DNA of 25,292 nucleotides from Gamarada debralockiae (Eukaryota; Ascomycota; Leotiomycetes; Helotiales; Hyphodiscaceae). Positions 1 through 9,030 of this stretch are shown in pieces. Where the stretch lies: assembly GCA_002803225.1 (NCBI GenBank), contig NXFV01001024.1:1-25292 (forward strand). The letters are read 5' to 3'. The first letter of the stretch is position 1. Each line of letters starts with the position of its first letter. Position numbers and translations under genes: made by a program. Under the pieces are notes generated by a model that was not told the origin of the DNA, made no database searches, and saw only the letters and a program-made list of their open reading frames with translations.

Positions 1-1050
1 TGCTCACCTGAGCAACCTGATCAGTCCTTAAGCAGCCCCAAAGCAGTACCTGCTATTTATTCACGTCTTTGATCACTCATATTCTTGATCAAAATGCATA
101 ATATAGGCCGGTGCTGCTGTTATCGATTTTGTCAAGTTTTAACGGTCCCCCGGCGTGGACTTAAACTGGCTCCCAGCGGTCCCAAACTGGACTCTCAGGA
201 ATATAGATCTATGTTATGCCGTAGGTTGCCATGAAAAGGGATGAGCCATAAAGGTCTATTCAGGGAGTGAGTCTGCCGCTGTTTGCTATAAATCCTTTAC
301 ATGTCTGTCTAAGCCTTATAAGTCTCTACTTCATTACTGACTACCAGCCCATTTCTAGTCTCCCATTTGGGCTTATCAAATAACCTCAGCTCCTCTTTTT
401 CTTAGTTGCAATTCACCATCTATACTCTCATTATTGCTTAACTTTTCGCAATACCAAAGCGGAAATCGCTGGAGGAAGTCTTCAAAAAGCCCCCGAAAAT
501 AGATCCGATAACTATACAGCTGTTATTACTGGAGAGGAAGTTCAAAAAAGGAATATATATATATATATATATTAAAAAAAGTTAAAACCAGCCATTTTAA
601 ATAAATATGTTCGCATAACGGCGATAAAGAGACAGTAAGATTCTTCCAACTGAGAAATGTGCGTATTGTAATGCTTAATCCGCCTATTAGGTTTCAAATC
701 AAAACGTCCTGATATCACCACTTCATAAATGTAAAGACGTTATAGGAATTTTCCAGAGCTATAGCACTTGGTGTCGACGATACACGACGACCCAACAGCC
801 TGCATAGGAACAGTTGTCACATATATACAGTGCTTTTCTGGAGGATTGAAGTAGAAAGGCCAACCGGAACTCGGTGTGAATTTGACTGGCTCTAATGGAA
901 ACGTACAATTTGTCCCTTTCTCTCAGATAACGAGGTCTCAATCACTGAAGCGTTTTAGTTTATACAAGGTCCTCTTCTAGAGGAGCTCAAAATAGCACGT
1001 CAGAAGCAGGTGCGGAGATACGATGTAATAATTCACACTAAACATCTTAG
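1..1050. other. AT-rich gene-poor stretch
   Basis: I see no supportable gene here. The sequence is moderately AT-rich and broken by stops in all frames. An (AT)n microsatellite of about ten units lies near 553-572. The right end may contain the most decayed 5' part of the DUF3435-like relic that becomes recognisable after about 1060, but I cannot align it with confidence. Confidence 0.5.
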
Positions 1051-1059
1051 AACACCACT

Positions 1060-2079
1060 CTGGCGGAATGATTGGTTTTATATACTCGAAACCAAGAATA
1101 AGTCTAGAGGTTTGGGATAAGATCTAGGCAAACATCTTCTCATGAGCAAGTGTAGAAGAGTACATAGAATCAAGTTGCAGGTCGAAACGAGGGCTCTATT
1201 ATCAAGTGCTTTGACAATTCAAATAAAAGGTAAATGTCGCTATATACTAATAACTCTCGCTAGGAAGTATGCATTATTTACGAACAAGGATGGAAACGCT
1301 GAGTTTGCTATACAGCTCATAGGAGGCACCAAAAACATGAATACCACATAAAGGTTTGGCCTAATCTAAGGACACCACGGCTGTCTCACTGAGGCAAATA
1401 ACTTAGTGGATCAGAACACGCTTTGAATAAACTTGAGAGCCTATACCACTATTATAGAATCCGATCCTCCTATACCTTACCATTTTTATCATGAAAGGCA
1501 CCTTAAGAGAGTATAAGGCAATAGAGTCACTTCTTAACCTTAGGCCACAGAGGAGATACAAGAACTTAAGTGTGATCCAAGTATTCTTAACGCGCTCTTC
1601 TTCAAGAATAGCAGGGGAGGCATCAATGAGACAACCAGATAGAGTAGAAATTTAAAGGGATTGGGCTTTCGCATTGGATATGCTATGCCTCCTCTAAACT
1701 GTGGCTTTAGGGCAGAGGGCATAAATCTTACTGATATGTTTTATTCCAGCTAGTAAAATTCAGTTGGCTAATTTAATCAGATAATCTGTATCCAACGACT
1801 CAGAAAAATATATATGCTAGGCACCGCGACAAGCACACCTACGGCAATTATTATGCTCCTAGTAATGCCGGGACTTACTATTAAAGTGTTTACTTCGGCG
1901 CTCCACTACACAGCCTTCCTAGCGATCTCTTTCGCAGCCGGACCGTTTCTCGGAACTGGGAACTATGGTGGTCTCTTCCTGCAGAAAAACAGCACAAGCT
2001 CAAGAGCAGACCCACCCTTCATAGATATTGAAGACGAATTGAATAATACCTGTTTTACTCGGGATCGACATCGAGATGT
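1060..2079 (+). pseudogene. Relic of a DUF3435-type (tyrosine-recombinase-like) fungal gene
   Basis: The plus strand keeps stretches that read like the C-terminal half of fungal DUF3435 proteins, which are also annotated as FluG-domain or C2H2-finger proteins. From 1142 a frame reads through NKDGNAEFAIQLIGGTKNMN. In the same phase around 1568-1740 come DPSILNALFF and then LGFRIGYAMPPLNCGFRAEG, which resembles the family's catalytic-region LG.R.GY..P....DFR.EG. After a frameshift near 1750, the third part reads HTYGNYYAPSNAGT and SLPAEKQHKLKSRP, like the family's C-terminus. Stops lie in all parts, including TAG where Gln is likely and TAA in the last block, and the frame is cut by a transposon at 2080. 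DUF3435 proteins include the YR 'captains' of Starship elements and many non-captain paralogues. I infer the family by pattern memory; no start codon or intact domain remains. Confidence 0.55.
2076..2079. repeat. Target-site duplication ATGT (left copy)
   Basis: The left ATGT abuts the left inverted repeat; the matching copy is at 2960-2963. Removing the element and one ATGT restores a continuous host sequence. Confidence 0.55.
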
Positions 2080-2959
2080 CTTAGGGCGCGTCATGGGGTA
2101 TCATGGGCCCCCCGAGTGACCCCCCACGGTTCGACCGGACCGGCGGTAGGGCAGAAGGGGTCAACCCGGCCTATGCGGGGGCCTAAAAAGAGGTGGTGCA
2201 CTGCCTTAGTGCCACACGTGAGCACAAGTAAGCTTATACTACGCGTAGTCAAAAGTAGGCGAATACAACTACTCCTGTTTTTATGTGTAGAAAAGCAAGT
2301 CATATAAGATCCTATGTGATAGAGTTATTAATGAAGCTCTCTTTTGATTCTTGACTCTTAAATTCTTGACTTCTAAGAGCTTCTTTCGACTCCAAGCAAC
2401 ACTTACAACTCAAGGCTAACACAGGCCTTGAACTTGTGTACAGGTCATTTTTAATCTCTCCTAATACTGATCAGCAACTGAGACCTTGACACGTGCTAGG
2501 CTTATACAAAGCCAGGGAGTAAAAGACGCTATCAAAAGCAAATTATTTTGAGCTCTTTTTTCCTCAATACAAGAGATATAATTTGAAACCCAAGCTGAAG
2601 AGAATGAAAGACAGTTTTGAAATCAAGCTTAAAGTTAAGTTGGATTTAATCATGTGTTTATTATTTTATTCTTTGTTTTCTATATGATAAGAAAGATAGG
2701 AAGTTAAAAGAAGAAAAGAGCTTGTCTTTAAAGAGCTTCTAATAAGCTTAAACACTATACAGCTTGAATCGAAGAAGTCGCGGGCAGGTCAAAGGAGGTC
2801 ACGTGTAACCCGCTTTAGCCCACCTGTATATAGTGCGTCGTGAGTTGTAGTAAACCGCAGTGGATTGCAGGTTAGACCTACGGAAGACTGGGTCCTAACT
2901 GCTCTCTAACTGGACAGTGGGGCTGACCCACACCACGGCGCACCACGACGCGCCCTAAG
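2080..2959. mobile_element. 880-bp terminal-inverted-repeat element, non-autonomous
   Basis: The two ends form a terminal inverted repeat of about 27 bp. The first 13 bases (CTTAGGGCGCGTC) match perfectly in inverted orientation at 2080-2092 and 2947-2959. The remaining differences are mostly transitions (A/G, C/T) with two transversions. The 4-bp direct repeat ATGT flanks it (2076-2079 and 2960-2963), as expected of a target-site duplication. No transposase frame is visible inside. The ends are GC-rich and the core (about 2310-2760) is AT-rich. It sits inside the DUF3435-like relic, so it is the younger insertion. The superfamily is unassigned: a 4-bp duplication does not fit mariner (TA) or hAT (8 bp). 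A 2-bp or 5-bp reading of the boundary cannot be excluded. Confidence 0.7.
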
Positions 2960-2963
2960 ATGT

Positions 2964-3536
2964 TTTGAACTTCAAGTTAGAAGGATTCAAGCTTAAAGAT
3001 AATAGTTGAGGTTCCAGGGCGATTGGCGGACCAGAAAATAATATGGTAGGAGGGTTAGTTATTAAGTAACGAGAAGAGAGGAAGGAAGGGAGAAATTGGG
3101 GTTAAAAAGGGAGACGGTCTGGATTTAGGAATAGCATCCGTTGTGGTAGGGAAGACTGTTGGTTTTTCAGTGATGGTCTATTAATTCTACAGTAGGAAGT
3201 GCTCTATATATACACTTGGAACCCTATATTTGCCACCTAGTGTGACTCATACCGAAGGTTCTAGTTATACTTATTTGCCACTGTATTTGTCACCCTTCTA
3301 CTAGAAGCTTCTAGGCTCTTCAATATCCAACAAAGACGACGTCACCATATTTAGCGGAGAACATTTTCTTGACAAAATAGGAGTCGGATCGGATGATTCT
3401 ATTAAGTTTGTTGGCGAATTGGGTTGAGTTAGGCTGTGTTAATTTCCAGTAGAGACCTTTGGTTTGCTCTCCACGAACCACTTTAGGCCTGGAAGAGACG
3501 TACTGCGGGGCAGGCACTCTTACTGCAGGAACATAT
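2964..3536. other. Intergenic, no gene seen
   Basis: There is no supportable coding region. A minus-strand open stretch of 65 codons at 3320-3517 has no family resemblance, no signal peptide and no obvious continuation, so I treat it as chance. Confidence 0.5.
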
Positions 3537-3539
3537 TTA

Positions 3540-3808
3540 CGAGCCTATCCACATAAGTCCCGTTTTTTAGCGACCCTCCAGGGCCTAGTTTCGTTGATTT
3601 TGGCCTTATCCCGACCAAGTGACCGACTTTAATTTATTCTTACAAAATAACTATGAGTTATTCTTATATAACTTTAGATGACGAAAGACAAAAGACGCTA
3701 AATAAGACTGACAGTTAAACTTATATATTTATATAAAGAATTGGTTAAGTTAAAAATTTCTTTAGGGCACTTTGCCCCTAAAAACACGGACTTATGCGGA
3801 TAGGCTCG
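3540..3808. mobile_element. 269-bp MITE with 21-bp inverted repeats and TTA duplication
   Basis: The termini are inverted copies of a 21-base sequence starting CGAGCCTATCC, with one A/G mismatch, at 3540-3560 and 3788-3808. Both sides carry TTA (3537-3539 and 3809-3811). The interior is AT-rich without coding potential. A short length, long inverted repeats and a 3-bp TTA duplication are typical of PIF/Harbinger-type MITEs, so I infer that class. A TA-duplicating mariner MITE is the alternative if the true boundary is shifted by one base. Confidence 0.75.
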
Positions 3809-3811
3809 TTA

Positions 3812-4410
3812 CAACGCGTGGAGGTCAAGGAATGCACTCAACATGTTCAGTATCGACGTGAAAGTTGCATATAACGGAGTGTACAAAAACAGATTGTTGC
3901 AGACTCGCGGAGAGGCATCCAGCCTGTGCTAGTACAGTGGGTTTGATGCCTTCTACTTAGAACGCACGGCAATATACTAGTCAATAACCACACCTCGAAA
4001 CAGCAACCACTATCACAAGCAGGCTAACTCCAAAGCTCACCAATCTCACTGATGTTATTCCTCTTTTCAACGTCGACCCTCCAACACATGCTAAGTCACA
4101 TGGATGATTATAGCAATAGGTTACTACTCTGAATCTTTATTATTTTTCCGATCCGAGCACCTTCCCAATTCGTAGAGAGCCACATCGAACACAATCCATA
4201 AATGGGAATATCTCTGAAGAATCAACAACCTCAAGAACCCCCCTCCTCCCGACTCTCGAGTTGAATAAATAAAGAAACGAAAGCGTCATCATAAGACTTC
4301 GCGCCAGTTTCAGGGCTTCAGATGGGCCAGGTTCATGATTGCACGCCCCAAGATCTGTGAAGAAAGTCAGCATCAGTAATTTTACATCAAACTGAGAAGA
4401 TTTGGCTTTA
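3812..4410. other. Intergenic, including the 3' side of the six-cysteine protein gene
   Basis: I see no supported gene. The 77-codon minus-strand open stretch at 4140-4373 lies immediately downstream of the secreted-protein stop codon at 4411 and probably overlaps its 3' untranslated region. It has no recognisable features. Confidence 0.45.
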
Positions 4411-4731
4411 CTAATTGCTCAGGCAGTAAGGAATAGTTCCAATAAGTCCGCAGTGTGTATTGGTCGGGCAGTCCCCAATCTTTAGGATCTGGAGCCCGTT
4501 GGCACCGTAACCGCATTGTACCTGCATTTTATTCATCAGAACCTCAACTCAAAACAATGGCAAAACAATGAAATATAGGAGCCATCAAAGAGAAAGTAAA
4601 CATACAATTCCGTTAAAATTGGTTGCACAGGAGTACTGTCCAAAGACGCAGGTGTCTCTCTCCTCAAGTGTTGGAGCTGCGCTCGCGGCAGCAAGGAGGG
4701 TAGTGAACAGCACGGCGAGTGTGAGATGCAT
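4411..4731 (-). CDS. Small six-cysteine secreted protein (candidate effector or antimicrobial-type protein)
   Basis: Two exons, complement(4606..4731) and complement(4411..4521), encode 78 residues. The 84-bp intron starts GTATGT, has a CTGAT branch-like site and ends TGCAG; it falls between codons. The start is in good context (CAAAATGC). Residues 1-19 are a clear signal peptide (MHLTLAVLFTTLLAAASAA), so the product should enter the secretory pathway. The mature part is short and holds six cysteines (28, 35, 45, 60, 66, 75) with spacing C-x6-C-x9-C-x14-C-x5-C-x8-C, presumably three disulphides. The acidic EER motif after the signal could be a propeptide end. I recognise no family. Size, cysteine content and a transposon-rich setting match fungal effector candidates or small secreted defence proteins, but that role is inference. 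Neither exon alone is long enough to stand out. Confidence 0.72.
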
Positions 4732-5540
4732 TTTGACTTTGGGGATCGCCTGGTTGGTTTGTTGGTTTGCTTTGTTGGGGTAGGACGGGATGTTTGCGGT
4801 AAGAATGTCTCCTACGTTGAAGTAGAAAGCTGCTCGTTTTGCAGTATATTGTTACTGATTAGAATATTCTGAATGAAGACTCGATGTGAGCTTTAATAGT
4901 CGTAGAAGGCCCTCGACCCAGACTCTAAACTTAGCAACATAATCCTGTTTGACCTGACAGTCATGTTGGGGCTGCATACACGAGGTTGAGGTAAGCACGT
5001 ACGAACAGCTCGTAAAGCTGAAGAGGCGATTATTAAACAACGATTGGCTACACTAAATCGTTCGTTGGATTCTTGATTTCCAGAAAGTTGATTCGCCAAT
5101 CATGGGTACCCGACCGTTCGTATTACCTAAATGAATCAGACTAAGTTAATCTCAGCTGAGGAAGTTTTCCAATCACGATTCAGACTTTGTTAAAGGAGCT
5201 AAGCCCCCTCGTAAATTATGTATAGCCATATTGCTATGCAACATAAATCTCGATTGAGCAGAACACTAATCTAAACCATGTGACAGAGCATCTGGTCCTC
5301 TTCATACTTCCTTTTGTGACCTTTGCCGCCAAAAGGTCCTATCAAAAATTAACACGTGAAATTAATTAGGAAGCTATATATACTGTATTAATTGTTCTAT
5401 GAACCCATACCCATTTATAGGCACAACCTCTTTATAAGCACAGGTTCTGATTAGCCATAAAGCACCACAGGGGTGTTATCAGCATACTGAAGGGTGAAAT
5501 AGCCCTCATCAGTCACCAAAAACCAGTGTGGCATTGGTTA
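4732..5540. other. Upstream region of the six-cysteine gene; no further gene seen
   Basis: Going upstream on the minus strand there is a TATA-like AATATACT near 4845-4855, a plausible core promoter for the gene starting at 4731. Two overlapping minus-strand open stretches at 4852-5099 have no protein-like features and are taken as chance. Confidence 0.35.
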
Positions 5541-5578
5541 GATTAGATTAGATTATAAGCCATTAATCTAATCTAATC
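5541..5578. repeat. GATTA-repeat hairpin (15-bp perfect arms)
   Basis: GATTAGATTAGATTA at 5541-5555 is followed after 8 bases by its exact inverse at 5564-5578. The surrounding 5536-5735 is filled with variants of TAATCTAATC / GATTAGATTA in both orientations, so it forms a short repeat-rich AT patch with strong hairpin potential. Function is unknown; it may be the core of an old inverted-repeat element. Confidence 0.7.
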
Positions 5579-5895
5579 AATCTAAATAAATCTATAATCA
5601 AAATCTAATCTAATCTGTTTTTAATTTGATTTAGTCTAATTATAATTGATTTTATTTGATTATTGAAAAACACTTAATCAAAGTCAAATCTAATCTAGTC
5701 TAATTTAATCTGATTATAATTAATTAAACTTAATTTTTTTCGTGCTATACTGCCAAAAACACTTATTTTAGACTATTTTCCGAGCAGGGAAAGACAATCA
5801 GCAGTAGGTTCAGTGTGTTCAAGTAAGGAAATACCTGTTCGCTGACTTTAGAGGCAGGGAGAGCTTGACCTTTGACTCGATCCTGATGTCCGGAT

Positions 5896-6072
5896 TGTTG
5901 GAATCAAGGGGTGGTAAAGCTTATAAATACAATGACTCATACTCTGTGAGATAAGCTAGAAGCTTCTAATAGGGAGGCAAATAGGGTATATGTAGGAGTC
6001 ATGGAACCTGTAGAGTAGAAAGTTAGTCAAGCTAATATATGCTATCAGAACTGGTAACTCAGAATCCCAACA
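5896..6072. mobile_element. Possible solo LTR (Ty1/copia-like ends)
   Basis: The segment begins TGTTGGAATC and ends GAATCCCAACA, the imperfect inverted TGTTGG..CCAACA ends typical of copia LTRs. It contains a TATA-like TTATAAATA near 5930-5938. Length 177 bp is within the range of short fungal LTRs. The five bases on either side do not match, so no target duplication supports it and no partner LTR is seen in the window. It may be a truncated LTR or a coincidence. Confidence 0.35.
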
Positions 6073-7140
6073 GTGTGGAAGAGAGGAATAGAGCACAATG
6101 TGACTCCACGACTAGCCTGTTTTAATCGTTTAGCGATTGTTATGTAAGAATAATCGCTGAAGTAGTGGTTGATAATCTGATAAAATATCGCTGTTAGAAT
6201 GCCGCTGCCAAACAGAGCCTAATGTATGAAGCTGTTAGCGCGACGGACTGCGTACCTTAACGCATTCCTATTTTAATGTTGATTTTTCTATTTCAAGGGA
6301 TTTACGCAGCCTTTATGGCGTACTGTACTGAGGGGTAGTGCTAAAATGAATTTTCGTAATAACGCAGATTTTTCCTCAGAAATATTCCTACCATAGGACG
6401 TTTGGAATTCTACATTGGAAATTGAAATTATATTTTAGATGAAAGTAATAGTTGAGATATTCTAGACTAATTTTTTTTAAAAAAAATTCCGAGGCCGCAG
6501 AGGGGATCTTCTAAACATTGGCTGCACGTGACTCAAATTCTACCGCTTAAATCACTAAAGGAGAAGAATAAGAGGTAGTATTTTATTACTTAACTATTGC
6601 CCTTATTTAAAACTCTTTAGAGTCATCTTGAAAGCTAATTTAAGTATAAAGAACATAAGGAATAAAACACGTGACGCACACCCCTGCTTTACAATATAAA
6701 CGGGCCTCTAAGCCACAGAAACTAATTTACGCTCTAAGAGAGTGAAGTTCTTGTAAGCCTCGAGAAAAATGAGGGAAATAAAAGTGGCGGAGTTATGCAA
6801 AATCCGTTTTGGCACTACCCTCCAGTATGGTACACCGTAACCCTTATCGCCAAAGCGAGACTGATTGGCTCGCCTCGCCTTCTTATGTAAAACCCCCCGA
6901 ATTTGACTTTTCCAACCTCGTTTTCTTCAGCCACAAGCTTTCGCTTACGGCATTTCAGTGCCGCTTTCTCCACCGCAACCAATGTAGACTCTCGGCCCTG
7001 TGCGTCGAAAAATTACCTCGAAACACGAGGCTGGGTTGACAATATGAAGAGGTTGGACTTGTGCAACGTTTCTTTTTGTTGTAAACGAATTGTAGTGCTT
7101 ATGATGACGAAGTTCTCACAAGGCTATCTGAACCCTTTGA
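6073..7140. other. AT-rich gene-free stretch with a perfect A/T palindrome
   Basis: No gene is supported. A 20-bp palindrome (AATTTTTTTTAAAAAAAATT) lies at 6469-6488. A minus-strand frame open over about 65 codons at 6816-7019 and overlapping plus-strand stretches at 6809-7178 look faintly protein-like, but I recognise no family and see no start or splice context. Confidence 0.4.
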
Positions 7141-7152
7141 CTCACTGGGAAA

Positions 7153-7160
7153 TATATAAA
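7153..7160 (+). promoter_or_regulatory. TATA box of the 7299 secreted-protein gene
   Basis: TATATAAA lies about 140 bases before the start codon. It is followed by a C/A-rich leader typical of strongly expressed fungal genes, ending ATCAAAATG. Confidence 0.55.
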
Positions 7161-7298
7161 CTGCTTCGAATTCACTGATATCGATTCCTCATCACATATT
7201 CACAGCTGACCACCGCAGCACAAAGCCTCAGCCTCAAAAGCAAATCCTCGTCAAATTAATTCAACCAACCACCTCCAACACTCCAAACAAACATCAAA

Positions 7299-7706
7299 AT
7301 GCATTCTTCACCAATCTTCACCGCCATCCTCGCTGTCGCAGGCGCAGCCTTAGCAGCTCCTCGCATGCAACGCGACACCTACTACGGTGTCTCCATCGGC
7401 GTCATTGTCTCCCCTGGTCTTGACCCCAACAAAGTCCTCGAGCCCGCCCCCGTCGAAATCAACAAGCTCACTCCATGCTATGGCGACAACGACCAAGGCT
7501 GCTCTGTGTCCGAGCTCATCGTCCAAAACGGAACTGCTAGCAACGTCGACATCAACCAGATCGAGTGCCGTGGATATCAAGATTTTGCGGGAGTTGTTCC
7601 TGGCAGCTCACATTTCAACGTTACGAATCCCGCATATGTGTCGACCAACTTGGGCACTATCTCTAGCATCCTTTGCTACATTGTTCCTCTTCCTGAGAAT
7701 ATATAA
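7299..7706 (+). CDS. Secreted protein, 135 residues, four cysteines (candidate effector)
   Basis: A single uninterrupted exon encodes 135 residues. The start context (ATCAAAATG), a pyrimidine/CAA-rich leader and an upstream TATA box support expression. Residues 1-20 form a signal peptide (MHSSPIFTAILAVAGAALAA), followed by a basic PRMQR stretch that could be a propeptide end. Cysteines are at 60, 68, 90 and 126, enough for two disulphides. N-glycosylation sequons are at N77 (NGT) and N107 (NVT). Third-position C bias (GTC, ATC, CTC) is strong compared with the AT-rich surroundings, which argues for a real, selected gene. I do not recognise the family. Length, secretion and low cysteine number fit small secreted proteins of plant-associated ascomycetes; a role at a host interface is inference only. 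Confidence 0.8.
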   Translation: MHSSPIFTAILAVAGAALAAPRMQRDTYYGVSIGVIVSPGLDPNKVLEPAPVEINKLTPCYGDNDQGCSVSELIVQNGTASNVDINQIECRGYQDFAGVVPGSSHFNVTNPAYVSTNLGTISSILCYIVPLPENI

Positions 7707-7940
7707 AGTCTTTCGGTTTGGGGTTGGAGGAGGTTGGGAACATACACTGGGAGGGGCATATGGGCGAATGAAGGAACGAGTTTCATTGTATGGTCTTTTG
7801 CATGGCTTTGGCAGTTATTGGTTGATACATAGTCTCCTTGGGAAAGCTGCATGGATTTGGAGTTAATAATTGAGGAATATCTAATCACTCCTTATAATAA
7901 TAATAAACACGCCTTTTCAGGCACACCGCATCGTTCAGGA

Positions 7941-8048
7941 GAGGCTGTGGGAAAAGGAGGGGCTGTGGGAAAAGGAGGGGCTGTGGGAAAAGGAGGGGCT
8001 GTGGGAAAAGGAGGGGCTGTGGGAAAAGGAGCGGCTGTGGGAAAGTGA
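7941..8048. repeat. Minisatellite, 18 bp x 6
   Basis: Six head-to-tail copies of an 18-bp unit (GGGGCTGTGGGAAAAGGA) run without interruption. The first copy starts GAGG, the last starts GCGG, and the final unit ends differently. The strand is strongly purine-biased. Because 18 is a multiple of three it reads as a six-residue AVGKGG repeat in one frame, but there is no convincing gene around it. It lies about 235 bp after the 7299 gene's stop. Confidence 0.9.
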
Positions 8049-8455
8049 GCAGCTTCCAGCGAATGCGATAGTTATTATAGCTAAACAGACTTCCAAATTG
8101 TTAAGCGACGACCACTGAGGGAAAGCGTTTGTAGAAAAAGAACTATTCGAATTCCATTCCCAAGCAAAATTTTCATGCAAAGCACCCAGGTATCAAATGC
8201 GGTAAGCACATAAGTGACCACTCAATCTGCCAATAATCTCGCTAACTATGATCTTGCAGTCCATGCCGAACTTTCGATATGTCATCCGCTATGTCGCAGG
8301 TTGTCTGTTTTACCGGATTTGTGTCGGATTTGCGCGCTTGATGGAACGTTCTTAAGGACATTCATTCCCCCTCGCTGGGTTTGTTCGCTTTTTGGAACGA
8401 CGAAGTGGCTGAAAACTATCACTAAAGTCTATAGCCACAAGACTGTCCGAGTCGT
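8049..8455. other. Intergenic, nothing recognised
   Basis: Open stretches here (for example 8214-8459 on the plus strand) have no protein-like features. The region separates the minisatellite from the 3' end of the minus-strand gene stopping at 8456. Confidence 0.4.
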
Positions 8456-9030
8456 CTAGGGCTCCTCTGGCCCATGTCCGTCATCCCATAGCTTCTTATG
8501 CCTCATCTCAATAGCAATATGAATTTGGCCATTCTGACAAGGGCGTGGGCTTGATTTTGATATTGTTTCCTCCGTTACCAAGGGAATAATGTCGAGAATT
8601 TGGCCATCAGAGGTAGCAGAGGAAGTAAGCAAGTAGAAGATGTTAGTCATGTGGGAAGCTGGGCATTCGAATCTTGAAAAGAAGGCTGAGTTTGTTTCAT
8701 TAATGAGAGGCGACGATGCCATGGTCTTCTTCTGGAACCGTTTGGCAAATACAGAATTCGATCTTTGGACGTTGTAAATGGAGAGGACGGGATCTTCTAA
8801 CCAGGCTGGGTCGTTAAGGAGGTGGCTGTCGTGCATCAATTGTTAGCAGTAGAATCGGGACAGATACGCTGCAAGCTAATCTGGAGAACTTACATTACCA
8901 TTGCCAGTCTGATCGCCCCGCACAATTTTTGAGTGACGTTGCCAATGGTTTTGAATATATCAATGATCTTCGAGGTGTTCACCGATTCGAGGTAGAGGAG
9001 GAAAGTGTTGAAGACTTCATTTCTCGTCAT
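8456..9030 (-). CDS. Hypothetical protein, two exons, 168 residues
   Basis: Exons complement(8894..9030) and complement(8456..8825) join in phase across a 68-bp intron that starts GTAAGT and ends CGACAG, giving 168 residues. The protein starts MTRNEVFNTFLLYLES, contains a helical N-terminal part and a middle block around NDPAWLEDPVLSIYNVQRSN, and has no signal peptide or membrane segment. The product looks like a normal soluble protein, but I do not recognise its family. The frame stays open for about ten codons upstream of the chosen ATG (FVFGISGA) before a TAA, so this may be the 3' part of a longer gene whose upstream exons have decayed. Expression cannot be judged. Confidence 0.5.

Noticed and set aside
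2080..2090. TTAGGG at the element end as a telomeric repeat
   Set aside because: It is a single copy inside a terminal inverted repeat, mirrored as CCCTAA at the other end. No tandem array is present.
1814..2119. 101-codon plus-strand open frame resembling a membrane protein
   Set aside because: It overlaps the DUF3435-like relic in another frame, which explains the same bases better, and its last 13 codons come from the inserted transposon.
4568..4783. 71-codon plus-strand open frame
   Set aside because: It is the antisense shadow of the secreted six-cysteine gene's first exon and intron. The minus strand has the signal peptide, splice sites and cysteine pattern.
6469..6488. A/T palindrome as a terminator or origin
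   Set aside because: Simple A8/T8 tracts are common in AT-rich fungal DNA, and nothing functional lies next to it.
7387..7866. 159-codon plus-strand open frame overlapping the secreted protein
   Set aside because: It is a low-complexity Ser/Pro/Thr-rich shadow of the signal-peptide gene in another frame.
7851..8048. Protein with AVGKGG repeats
   Set aside because: The repeat is an 18-bp minisatellite that happens to be a multiple of three. There is no signal, domain or promoter around it.
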